From: Sandarakinorhabdus sp. AAP62
GTDB lineage: Bacteria; Pseudomonadota; Alphaproteobacteria; Sphingomonadales; Sphingomonadaceae
Reading direction: 5' to 3'
DNA: 64,000 nucleotides
NCBI RefSeq assembly: GCF_000331225.1
Contig: NZ_ANFY01000017.1
Span: 124,001 to 188,000 of the forward strand
The notes under the pieces are model-generated. The model was not told the DNA's origin. It saw only the letters and a list, made by a program, of their open reading frames with translations, and searched no databases. Numbering within the stretch: the stretch's first letter is position 1; each line of letters opens with the position of its first letter. Made by a program: the position numbers and the translations under genes. This document shows positions 56,766-64,000 of this stretch, piece after piece.

Positions 56766-58061
56766 ATGGCTTTCTACACCGCATTTTCCGGCCTCACCGG
56801 CGCGCAGACCGAGATGGCGACCATCGCCAACAATATCGCCAACGTCAGCACCAGCGGCTTCAAGCGCAGCCGCGTGGCCTTTGGCGACATCATCTCCACC
56901 TCGGCGCTGCAGAACCCCAACCGCATCGTCGGTTCCGGCACCACGGTGCGCGCCATCACCCAGCAGTTCCAGCAAGGGCCGACCGAAACCAGCACCAGCG
57001 CGCTGGACATGGCGCTGGCCGGGCCGGGCTTTTTCGTGGTCAAATCCGGCGCTGGCGGCGTGCAGACGCACTTCACACGCGCCGGCAGTTTCGGTGTGAC
57101 CCCCGATCGCTTTGTGGTCGACAATCAGGGCCGCACCCTGCAATTATTTCCGACCACGCCCGATGGCGCGCTGCAATCGACCACCCTGTCGAGCACGGTG
57201 CCGGCCCGCCTGCCGCTCAACAGCGGCGCGCCGCAGGCCACCACCGAAATCCGCATCACCGCCAATCTGCCCGCCGATGCCGCGATCATCGCCAACCGGC
57301 CGATCTACACGCCGCAGAACCCCTATGTGTTTGATCGCAACGATCCGGCCACCTTCAACAACAGCACATCGGAAACCGTGTTCGACAGCCTGGGCAATCC
57401 GCTGGCCGCCACCATCTATTATGTGAAGGACAGCGTGCCCAGCCTTGGCGATCCGTTCCACCGCTGGACCGCACGCGTTTTTGTCGGCAACCAGGAACTG
57501 AGTGTCGCTGGCAACCCGGCCCTGCCGATGGAGTTCGATGTCAACGGCAATCTCACCAATCCCACCACGCCGTTTGCTTTTGATGCCTTCACCCCTGATA
57601 CCGGCGCTGGCGCCATGGCCATCGCCATCGATCACGGCAGCGCCACCGTGCAGCAGGCCGGCCCGTTCAGCGTCGCCCTGATCGAACAGGATGGCGTGGC
57701 ATCCGGCCAGCTGGAAAGCGTTTCTGTCGAACCCGATGGCCTGGTTCGCGCCAGCTTCTCGAATGGCGAAGTGCAGGTGCTGGGCAAGGTGGCGCTGGCC
57801 AATTTCTCCAACCCGCAAGGCCTGAAGCAGACCGGCGATGCCAGCTGGGTGGTCACCCCGCAATCGGGCGAGCCGCTGATGGGTGAAGGCGGCCGCAACG
57901 GCATCGGCACCATCCTTTCCGGCAATATCGAACGATCAAACGTCGATCTCACCACCGAACTGGTCAATCTGATCGCCGCCCAGCGCAATTTCCAGGCCAG
58001 CGCCAAGGCGGTCGAGACCGACAACCAGTTGCTGCAAACCATCATCAACCTGCGGAACTGA
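56766..58061 (+). CDS. flgE: flagellar hook protein
   Basis: 431 residues. N-terminal AFYTAFSGLTGAQTEMATIA and NNIANVSTSGFKRSRVAFGD, a variable middle region, and C-terminal LVNLIAAQRNFQASAKAVET then DNQLLQTIINLRN. Start ATG 56766, 14 bp after flgD. Confidence 0.95.
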   Translation: MAFYTAFSGLTGAQTEMATIANNIANVSTSGFKRSRVAFGDIISTSALQNPNRIVGSGTTVRAITQQFQQGPTETSTSALDMALAGPGFFVVKSGAGGVQTHFTRAGSFGVTPDRFVVDNQGRTLQLFPTTPDGALQSTTLSSTVPARLPLNSGAPQATTEIRITANLPADAAIIANRPIYTPQNPYVFDRNDPATFNNSTSETVFDSLGNPLAATIYYVKDSVPSLGDPFHRWTARVFVGNQELSVAGNPALPMEFDVNGNLTNPTTPFAFDAFTPDTGAGAMAIAIDHGSATVQQAGPFSVALIEQDGVASGQLESVSVEPDGLVRASFSNGEVQVLGKVALANFSNPQGLKQTGDASWVVTPQSGEPLMGEGGRNGIGTILSGNIERSNVDLTTELVNLIAAQRNFQASAKAVETDNQLLQTIINLRN

Positions 58062-58074
58062 GGCGGGCCGAACG

Positions 58075-58833
58075 ATGGACCGGCTGATCTACACCGCATT
58101 GACCGGAATGAACGCCCGCGGGCGCGAGTCGGTGGTGACCGCCAACAACCTGGCCAATGCCAGCGTGCCGGGCTTCCGCCGCGATATCGTCGCGCAGGAA
58201 GGCCGCTATCTCGATGCCGTGCGCATGGCCGACGGCGCGTGGGAAGCCCGCGCGCAGGTGGGTTCGCCCAGTCTCGCCACGCCAGCGGTGCCGGGCAAGG
58301 TGCAGGCCACCGGGCGCGGATTGGATGTGGCGCTGTCGGCCCGGGCCTGGCTGGCGGTGCAGGGTCCGGTGATCGGCGGCGAGGTGAAGGAAGGTTATAC
58401 GCGGCGCGGTGATCTGTCGGTCTCGGCCACCGGCCTGCTCACCAACGGTGATGGCCGGGTATTACTGGGAGCGAACAATGCGCCCATCTCCGTGCCGCCG
58501 GGCGCGGCGCTCACCATCGCCTTTGATGGCCGGATAAGCGCCCTGTTGCCCGATGGGCCAACCGAGGTGGGGCAGCTGAAAATGGTGGACGGCAGCGGGC
58601 TCACCGGGCGTGACAAGGCCGGCGATGGCCTCTTCCTGCCGGAAGAACCCCTGACCCGCGATCCATCCGCGCGCCTGGAAAGCGGCGCGCTGGAAAGCGC
58701 CAACGTCACCGCCACCGAGGCGCTGGTGGAACTGGTGGAAGAACAGCGCGGCTTTGAAGTGAATGCCCGGCTGATCCGGCTGGCGCAGGACATGGACGAA
58801 CAGGGCGCACGGTTGATGAGACTTGATGGCTGA
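58075..58833 (+). CDS. flgF: flagellar basal-body rod protein FlgF
   Basis: 252 residues with the rod N-terminus (MDRLIYTALTGMNARGRESVVTANNLANAS) and C-terminal GALESANVTATEALVELVEE then QRGFEVNARLI. It follows flgE closely and precedes flgG by 12 bp. Confidence 0.94.
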   Translation: MDRLIYTALTGMNARGRESVVTANNLANASVPGFRRDIVAQEGRYLDAVRMADGAWEARAQVGSPSLATPAVPGKVQATGRGLDVALSARAWLAVQGPVIGGEVKEGYTRRGDLSVSATGLLTNGDGRVLLGANNAPISVPPGAALTIAFDGRISALLPDGPTEVGQLKMVDGSGLTGRDKAGDGLFLPEEPLTRDPSARLESGALESANVTATEALVELVEEQRGFEVNARLIRLAQDMDEQGARLMRLDG

Positions 58834-58844
58834 GGAGGGAAAGC

Positions 58845-59630
58845 ATGACGACCGCCTTGCAGATTGCCCGTTCGGGGCTGGATGCGCTCGACCAGCGCAT
58901 GAAGACGATTTCGAACAACCTCGCCAACGTTTCCACCACCGGCTTCAAGAAGGACCGGGCCAGCTTTGCCAGCCTGATGTACCAGGATGATCGCAACCCC
59001 GGCGCGGCGAGCGGGGCCGACACGCAATATGCCACCGGGCTGGGCACCGGCACCGGCGTGCGCGTGGTGGGCACCGAACGCATGCACAGCCAGGGCACGC
59101 TGCAGACCACCGACAATGCGCTGGATCTGGCCATCGATGGTGCCGGTTTCTTTGCCGTGCAGCTGGCCGATGGCACGGTTGGCTATACCCGCGATGGCGG
59201 CTTCAAGCTTTCGGCCAATGGCGAAATGGTCACCGCGTCTGGCCTGCGGCTGGCGCAGCCGCTGACCATCCCCGATGGCGCCAGCCAGATCACCATTTCG
59301 CCCGATGGCATCGTCACCGCCGCCGTGGCCGGCCAGGCCGCGCCGGTGGAAGTGGGGCAGTTGCAGCTCACCCGCTTCCTCAACCCCGCCGGGCTGATGC
59401 CAGTGGGAGACAATCTCTATCGCGAAACCGCCGGTTCGGGGCCGCCCACGCTGGGCGTCGCAGGGCAGGCCGGGATGGGCAATATCCGCCAGGGCATGCT
59501 GGAAGGATCGAACGTGTCCACCGTGCAGGAACTGGTCGACATGATCGAGACGCAGCGCGCCTATGAGATCAACGCCAAGGTGATCAACGCGGCCGACGAG
59601 ATGAGCCGCTATGTGGTGCAGAATGTCTGA
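58845..59630 (+). CDS. flgG: flagellar distal rod protein
   Basis: 261 residues, MTTALQIARSGLDALDQRMK then TISNNLANVSTTGFKKDR, and C-terminal EGSNVSTVQELVDMIETQRA then YEINAKVI. Normal length. It overlaps flgH by 8 bp. Confidence 0.96.
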   Translation: MTTALQIARSGLDALDQRMKTISNNLANVSTTGFKKDRASFASLMYQDDRNPGAASGADTQYATGLGTGTGVRVVGTERMHSQGTLQTTDNALDLAIDGAGFFAVQLADGTVGYTRDGGFKLSANGEMVTASGLRLAQPLTIPDGASQITISPDGIVTAAVAGQAAPVEVGQLQLTRFLNPAGLMPVGDNLYRETAGSGPPTLGVAGQAGMGNIRQGMLEGSNVSTVQELVDMIETQRAYEINAKVINAADEMSRYVVQNV

Positions 59631-60306
59631 GCGGCAATCGGCGCAGCTTTCGCTGGCCTGCTGGCTGCTGGCATCGGCCATCCTGTTCGTTCTGGCGCAG
59701 CCGGCGTTTGCGGCCAAGAAGCTGCGGCCGATCCCGCCGGCCGTGGTGGCGGCGCCGGTGCTGCTTGCCATCCCCACCGGCAGCCTGTTCAACGCCCAAT
59801 ATTTCAGCGGCCTCGTCACCGATCGGCGGGCGCGGCGGGTGGGCGATCTCATCACCATCCGCCTGGTGGAACGCACCCGCGCCAGCAAATCCGCCAGTGC
59901 TGAATCCGGCCGCGAGAGCGACAATGCGCTGCGGTTTCCGCCGGCCATTCCGTTCGCCGACACGCTGAATCGCGCCACCCAGGGCGGCGCGACGCAAAGC
60001 TTCAGCGGCAGCGGCTCCGCCGAGCAGAACAACGAATTGTTTGGCGAGATCACCGTTACCGTCGCCGAAGTGCTGCCCGGCGGCGTGCTGCGCATTGCCG
60101 GCGAAAAGCGGCTGATGCTCAATCGCGGCGAAGAGCATCTGAAATTGACGGGCCTCGTGCGCATCGATGATCTGGGCTTCGACAATGTCGTGCCCTCCAC
60201 CCGCGTTGCCGATGCCCGCATCCGCTTTGGCGGCACTGGTCAGGTGGCCGACAACAGCCGCCAGGGCTGGCTGGCGCGCTTCTTTGCCAGGATTTCCCCA
60301 CTGTGA
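59623..60306 (+). CDS. flgH: flagellar L-ring protein, without an evident lipobox
   Basis: 227 residues. After a hydrophobic leader (LACWLLASAILFVLAQPAFAAKKL) it has FlgH motifs (SLFNAQYFSGLVTDRRARRVG, GSAEQNNELFGEITVTVAEV, LPGGVLRIAGEK). The usual lipidated Cys after the leader is missing; cleavage looks like AFA-AKK. The single Cys in the leader is too close to the start. It may anchor the ring without lipid. Confidence 0.92.
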   Translation: MSERQSAQLSLACWLLASAILFVLAQPAFAAKKLRPIPPAVVAAPVLLAIPTGSLFNAQYFSGLVTDRRARRVGDLITIRLVERTRASKSASAESGRESDNALRFPPAIPFADTLNRATQGGATQSFSGSGSAEQNNELFGEITVTVAEVLPGGVLRIAGEKRLMLNRGEEHLKLTGLVRIDDLGFDNVVPSTRVADARIRFGGTGQVADNSRQGWLARFFARISPL

Positions 60307-61394
60307 TCCGCTGGCTTGCCCTTCTGTTGCTGATGCTCGCCAACGCACCGGCCAGCGCCGAGCGGGTGAAGGACATCGCGCGCTTTTCCGGCGTGCGTGC
60401 CAACGCGCTGACGGGTTATGGCATTGTGGTGGGCCTGACCGGCACGGGTGACCAGAATCTGGAATTCACCATCCAGTCGCTGAAATCCGCCACCGCCCGG
60501 CTGGGCGTGCTGCTGCCGCCGGGCGTCAACCCGCAGTTGCGCAACGCCGCAGCGGTGATCGTGACGGCGGAACTGGCGCCCTTTGCCAAGCCCGGCCAGC
60601 GTCTGGACGTGACGGTGGCGGCGCTGGGCCAGGCGAAATCCCTGCGTGGCGGCACGCTGCTGCTGACAGCGCTGCAAGGGCCGGACGGCGAGATTTACGC
60701 ACTGGCGCAAGGGTCGCTGGCGGTCGGCGGTTTCGGTGCGGAAGGCCGCGACGGCAGCCGAATCGTGGTCGGCACACCCGCCACCGGCCGCGTGCCGGGC
60801 GGCGGCATCATCGAACGCGCCGTCGCCTCACCGTTCACGGGCAGCGGGCCGTTGTTCCTTGATCTCAACGAACCCGATTTCTCCGCCGCCAAATCGGTGG
60901 CCGATGCCATCAACCGCAATTTTGGCGGCGAAGCGGCCCGCGCCGAAGACGGTATCCGCATCGCCATCAACGCGCCTGATGCGCCGGCCAGCCGCATCGC
61001 GCTCGCCGCCCGCGTGGAGGCGCTGGACGTCACCCTGCAGCCGCCCGCCGCCAAGGTGATCGTCAACGCCCGAACCGGCACAGTGGTGATATCGGGCGAA
61101 GTCCGCATCCTCCCCGCTGCCGTCGCCCACGGGAACCTGACGGTGCGGGTGACCGAGAACCAGCAGGCCAGCCAGCCCGGCCCGTTCGGCCGCGGCCAGA
61201 CGGTGGTCACCCAGCAATCCACCGTGGAAGCCGGCGAAGCGCAGACCCGCATGAACCTGTTCGCGCCGGGGGCAAAGCTGGGCGAGATCATCGATGCGGT
61301 GAACGCGCTGGGCGCCGCGCCGGGCGATCTTGTCGCCATCCTCGAAGCCCTCAAGGCTGCGGGCGCGCTCAGAGCCGAACTGGTGGTGATCTGA
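60303..61394 (+). CDS. flgI: flagellar P-ring protein
   Basis: 363 residues, signal peptide (MIRWLALLLLMLANAPASAE), then RVKDIARFSGVRANALTGYG and IVVGLTGTGDQN, and the NFGGEAARAEDG and VRVTENQQASQP segments. The start codon is GTG 60303 overlapping the flgH stop (GTGA). Confidence 0.96.
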   Translation: MIRWLALLLLMLANAPASAERVKDIARFSGVRANALTGYGIVVGLTGTGDQNLEFTIQSLKSATARLGVLLPPGVNPQLRNAAAVIVTAELAPFAKPGQRLDVTVAALGQAKSLRGGTLLLTALQGPDGEIYALAQGSLAVGGFGAEGRDGSRIVVGTPATGRVPGGGIIERAVASPFTGSGPLFLDLNEPDFSAAKSVADAINRNFGGEAARAEDGIRIAINAPDAPASRIALAARVEALDVTLQPPAAKVIVNARTGTVVISGEVRILPAAVAHGNLTVRVTENQQASQPGPFGRGQTVVTQQSTVEAGEAQTRMNLFAPGAKLGEIIDAVNALGAAPGDLVAILEALKAAGALRAELVVI

Positions 61395-61651
61395 TGGAGA
61401 TCAAGCCTGTCACGATGCCCATCACGCGCCAGCCTGATGAAGTGAAGGCCGCCAAAAAGGCCGGCCAGGATTTCGAAGCCCTGCTCGTCACCCGGCTGTT
61501 GAAGACGGCGCGCGCCGCCAAGCTGGGCGATGACATGCTGGGCAACAATGATCAGATCCGCGACATGGTGGATGACCAGCGCGGCCGCGCCATCGCTGCC
61601 GCTGCGCCGCTCGGCCTGGCGCAATTGCTGGCGAAGGAGGCAGGCAAATGA
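61394..61651 (+). CDS. flgJ: rod-binding protein, FlgJ N-terminal domain only
   Basis: 85 residues with the FlgJ rod-binding domain (KAGQDFEALLVTRLLKTARA, MLGNNDQIRDMVDDQRGRAI). The muramidase half of enterobacterial FlgJ is missing. The separate SLT protein at 53379-54113 is the likely partner. Overlaps flgI (TGATG) and flgK (ATGA). Confidence 0.92.
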   Translation: MEIKPVTMPITRQPDEVKAAKKAGQDFEALLVTRLLKTARAAKLGDDMLGNNDQIRDMVDDQRGRAIAAAAPLGLAQLLAKEAGK

Positions 61652-63525
61652 TGGACCTGCTCTCGCTCGGCCGCTCCGGCGTGCTGGCGTTCCAGAATGC
61701 GCTCAACGCCACCGGCGACAATGTGGCGAATGCCGATACGCCCGGATTTGTCCGCCGCCGCATCGTGCTCGCCACGCAGCCGGCCGGCAGCGGCGGACCC
61801 TTCCAGCGCGCCACCCTGAGCGGCGCCGGCGTGCGCACGGCCGCGTTGGTGCGCGATGTTGATCCGCTCAAGGCCAATGCCGCCCGCATCGCCAGCGGCG
61901 ATCAGGCCCGGTTCGGCGCTCGCCTCGATTGGCTGCAGCGGCTGGAGTCGCTGGCCGCCACCGCCGATGTGGTCGGCCGGGTCGGCGGTTTCTTCGATGC
62001 CGCGACAAGGCTGGCCGCCGCCCCCACCCAGCCCGCAGCACGCACCGTGTTTCTGGATGCGGCCGAAGATGCCGCTGCGGCGTTCGCGGGCCATGGCCGC
62101 GACCTCGAACAGCTCGAAGCCGATGTCCGCGCCGAAGCCGGCCTGTCGGCACGGCGGGTGAACGATCTGGCCGCCGCCCTGGTGCGCGTGAATGATCAGC
62201 TGCGGCGCGGCGACCGGGGCGATATTGCCGCAGCCGGCCTGCTCGACAATCGCGACCGGTTGCTCGCCGATCTGGCGGATGAAGTGCGGATCAGCGTAAG
62301 CGAAGGCGAACGCGGCGTGGTGGAGGTCAAGCTCGGCTTTGGCCCATCAGCGGTGCTGCTGGTGCCGAGGGCCGGCAATTCGAGCCGCATCGGCATCGCG
62401 CCCGATGGCCAATCCGTGCTGCTCGATCCCGATCATGCGCCCGTGCCGCTGCGGCTGCCGGCGTCGGGGCGACTGGCGGGCCTGCTGGAAGCCAGTGGCC
62501 AGATCATCCGCGCCCGCGCCGCGCTGGATGGCAGCGCCGGCAGTTTTGCCACGATGGTCAACAACTGGCACCAGCAAGGTATTGATGCGCTGGGCCAGCC
62601 CGGTCAGGCGATCTTTGCCACCACCGCCACCCGCACCAGCGTGGGCAAGGCCAATGCCGGCCAGGCGCCGTTGGATGTGGTGCTGGCCGATGGTGCAACC
62701 CCCTTTGCGGGCGGCTATCGGCTGATTGCCGAAGCCGGCGGTTTCACCCTGGCCCGCACCGACAACAGCGCCAGCATCACCGGCCCCTCGCCCTTGTTGC
62801 TGGATGGGTTGACCGTCACCATCGGCAATGGCTGGGTGAGTGGTGACCAATGGACGGTGGCGCCGCTGACCGGCGCGCAGGGGCTGAGCCTGCGTCCCTT
62901 GCAGCCGGCCGAGGTGGCCGCGGCCGCGCGTTGGCAGATCGATGGCCTGCCCAGCAATGGCGCCCGCAGCCTGCCCGAGATTTTCGACGATGCCACTGCG
63001 CTCGCCCTGCCTGGTGGCGACACCACGCCGCCGCCGTGGCGCATCACGGTGATTGCCGGCGGGTTGGCCGAGATCCGCGATCCCACCGGGGTCAATCTGC
63101 TGGCCACCGTGCCCGCCGATGGCAGTTTGATCGAAGGGCCGGGCGTGCGATTCCGCATTCCGGCCGATGCGGCAGAGGGCGATCTGTTCCGCATCGCCCC
63201 CACTCCGGCAGGCGCGCAGGACAATCGCAACCTGCTCGAACTCGGCCGCCTACGCGCCCAACCCGGCCCCAACGGCACGATCGAGGCGGTGCTGGATGCC
63301 GATCTGGCAGGCATCGGCGCCGGCGTTTCCGATACAAGGCGGCTGGAAACGGCCGCCGCCAGCCTGAAGGAGGATGCCGCGCGCGCCAATGATGCGGTAT
63401 CGGCCGTCGATCTGGAAAAGGAAGCGGCTGAACTCACCCGCCTGCAGGCCGCCTATCGCGCCAATGCCCAGGTGATCGGCGTGGCGCGTGACCTGTTCGA
63501 TCAGATTCTCGGGCTCGCCCGATGA
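61648..63525 (+). CDS. flgK: flagellar hook-associated protein 1
   Basis: 625 residues. N-terminal MDLLSLGRSGVLAFQNALNA then TGDNVANADTPGFVRRRI, a long coiled middle, and C-terminal VDLEKEAAELTRLQAAYRAN then AQVIGVARDLFDQILGLAR. Joins hook to filament. It overlaps flgL by 4 bp. Confidence 0.95.
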   Translation: MMDLLSLGRSGVLAFQNALNATGDNVANADTPGFVRRRIVLATQPAGSGGPFQRATLSGAGVRTAALVRDVDPLKANAARIASGDQARFGARLDWLQRLESLAATADVVGRVGGFFDAATRLAAAPTQPAARTVFLDAAEDAAAAFAGHGRDLEQLEADVRAEAGLSARRVNDLAAALVRVNDQLRRGDRGDIAAAGLLDNRDRLLADLADEVRISVSEGERGVVEVKLGFGPSAVLLVPRAGNSSRIGIAPDGQSVLLDPDHAPVPLRLPASGRLAGLLEASGQIIRARAALDGSAGSFATMVNNWHQQGIDALGQPGQAIFATTATRTSVGKANAGQAPLDVVLADGATPFAGGYRLIAEAGGFTLARTDNSASITGPSPLLLDGLTVTIGNGWVSGDQWTVAPLTGAQGLSLRPLQPAEVAAAARWQIDGLPSNGARSLPEIFDDATALALPGGDTTPPPWRITVIAGGLAEIRDPTGVNLLATVPADGSLIEGPGVRFRIPADAAEGDLFRIAPTPAGAQDNRNLLELGRLRAQPGPNGTIEAVLDADLAGIGAGVSDTRRLETAAASLKEDAARANDAVSAVDLEKEAAELTRLQAAYRANAQVIGVARDLFDQILGLAR

Positions 63526-64000
63526 TCCCGCCGCTTTCCGCCCGGGCCGGCCATGATGCCGCCGTCCGCCGCCTGAAGGGGCTTTCGGAGCAATTGGCGC
63601 AGGTGCAGGAACAGATCAGCACGGGCAAGAAACTGCAGAAGCCCGGCGATGATGCCATCGCCTTTGCCCGCACCGCCACGCTGCGCCGCGCCGACGGCCA
63701 GGCCGAAGTGCAGCGCAAGGCGATGGATGCGGCCAGTGCCCGGCTTTCGGCCAGTGAAGTGGCCTTGGCCAGCATTGCCGATCTGGCGGCGCGCGCCAAG
63801 GAACTGGCACTGGCGGGCCGCAACGGTGCGCTCAATGCCGGCGATCGCCGCGTGCTGGCGCTGGAAGTGCGGGAGTTGGCCGCCGCCGCCCGCGGGCTGG
63901 CCGAAGCGCGCGGCGCCGATGGCGAGGCGCTGTTTGCCGGGGTTGGCACCCCGCCGGCCTATGCCGATGATCCCGAAGGCCTCGCGACCTGGGCCGGGCT
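63522..64000 (+). CDS. flgL: flagellar hook-associated protein 3, partial
   Basis: The first 159 codons to the window end. N-terminal flagellin-like helices: RRLKGLSEQLAQVQEQISTG, KKLQKPGDDAIAFARTATLRR and RARDLAARAKELALAGRNGA-type heptads (AKELALAGRNGALNAGDRRV). The position after flgK supports FlgL. The 3' part is outside the window. Confidence 0.92.
   Translation, partial: MIPPLSARAGHDAAVRRLKGLSEQLAQVQEQISTGKKLQKPGDDAIAFARTATLRRADGQAEVQRKAMDAASARLSASEVALASIADLAARAKELALAGRNGALNAGDRRVLALEVRELAAAARGLAEARGADGEALFAGVGTPPAYADDPEGLATWAG

Overview
The window is GC-rich, densely packed alphaproteobacterial chromosome, most likely from the Sphingomonadales. Evidence for this is CcrM with RNase HII beside it, a pyruvate dehydrogenase E1-beta carrying its own lipoyl domain, the split three-part proton-translocating transhydrogenase next to a 41-residue aa3-oxidase subunit IV, a long TonB-dependent receptor, and small exported proteins of a sphingomonad type. 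The genus is not determined. No plasmid, phage, CRISPR or rRNA signature was seen.

Layout. 1-1400: beta-carbonic anhydrase and a small exported protein. 1400-7650: the pyruvate dehydrogenase operon pdhA-pdhB-NYN-aceF-DUF559-lpdA on the minus strand, with a divisome-like FtsB protein upstream. Palindromic repeats sit inside the coding regions of pdhB and aceF and flank the DUF559 endonuclease gene as a near-perfect inverted pair. 8190-12610: a FadB/FadJ-type beta-oxidation protein, a DUF3089 hydrolase and an exported MsrB/MsrA pair. 12930-19130: pntB-pntA2-pntA1, aa3 subunit IV, folP and an M13 peptidase. 19230-23900: ccrM, rnhB, a ThiD-glyoxalase fusion, DUF1272 and glmM, with eleven GANTC sites packed in about 150 bp between rnhB and ccrM. 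23940-28920: aldo/keto reductase, AdaA-like regulator, tRNA-Ser and a large exported Asp-box propeller protein. 29050-36340: a TonB receptor - CapA - M20 peptidase operon and two L,D-transpeptidases. 36620-40840: exported catalase-peroxidase, EF-P, its lysyl-transferase EpmA and a large inverted repeat. 40840-50520: mixed metabolic and hypothetical genes, one frameshifted NHL-repeat gene and tRNA-Gln. 50550-64000: flagellar cluster, fliA-flhA-SLT-flgN-flgM-flgA leftwards and flgBCDEFGHIJKL rightwards, with flgL cut by the window end.

How the parts fit. The flagellar promoters form a readable circuit: three sigma-54 type -24/-12 elements (before flgB, flgA and the SLT-flhA-fliA unit) and one sigma-28 element before the anti-sigma gene flgM. 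Two of the sigma-54 elements lie so close to the start codon that the mRNAs should be nearly leaderless. The pdh operon makes the whole complex plus two extra proteins. EpmA next to EF-P gives the target of its modification. The observations I rank highest are the GANTC array upstream of ccrM, the DUF559 gene framed by inverted two-hairpin repeats with compensatory stem changes, the in-frame palindromes in PDH linkers, and the sigma-54 promoters abutting start codons.
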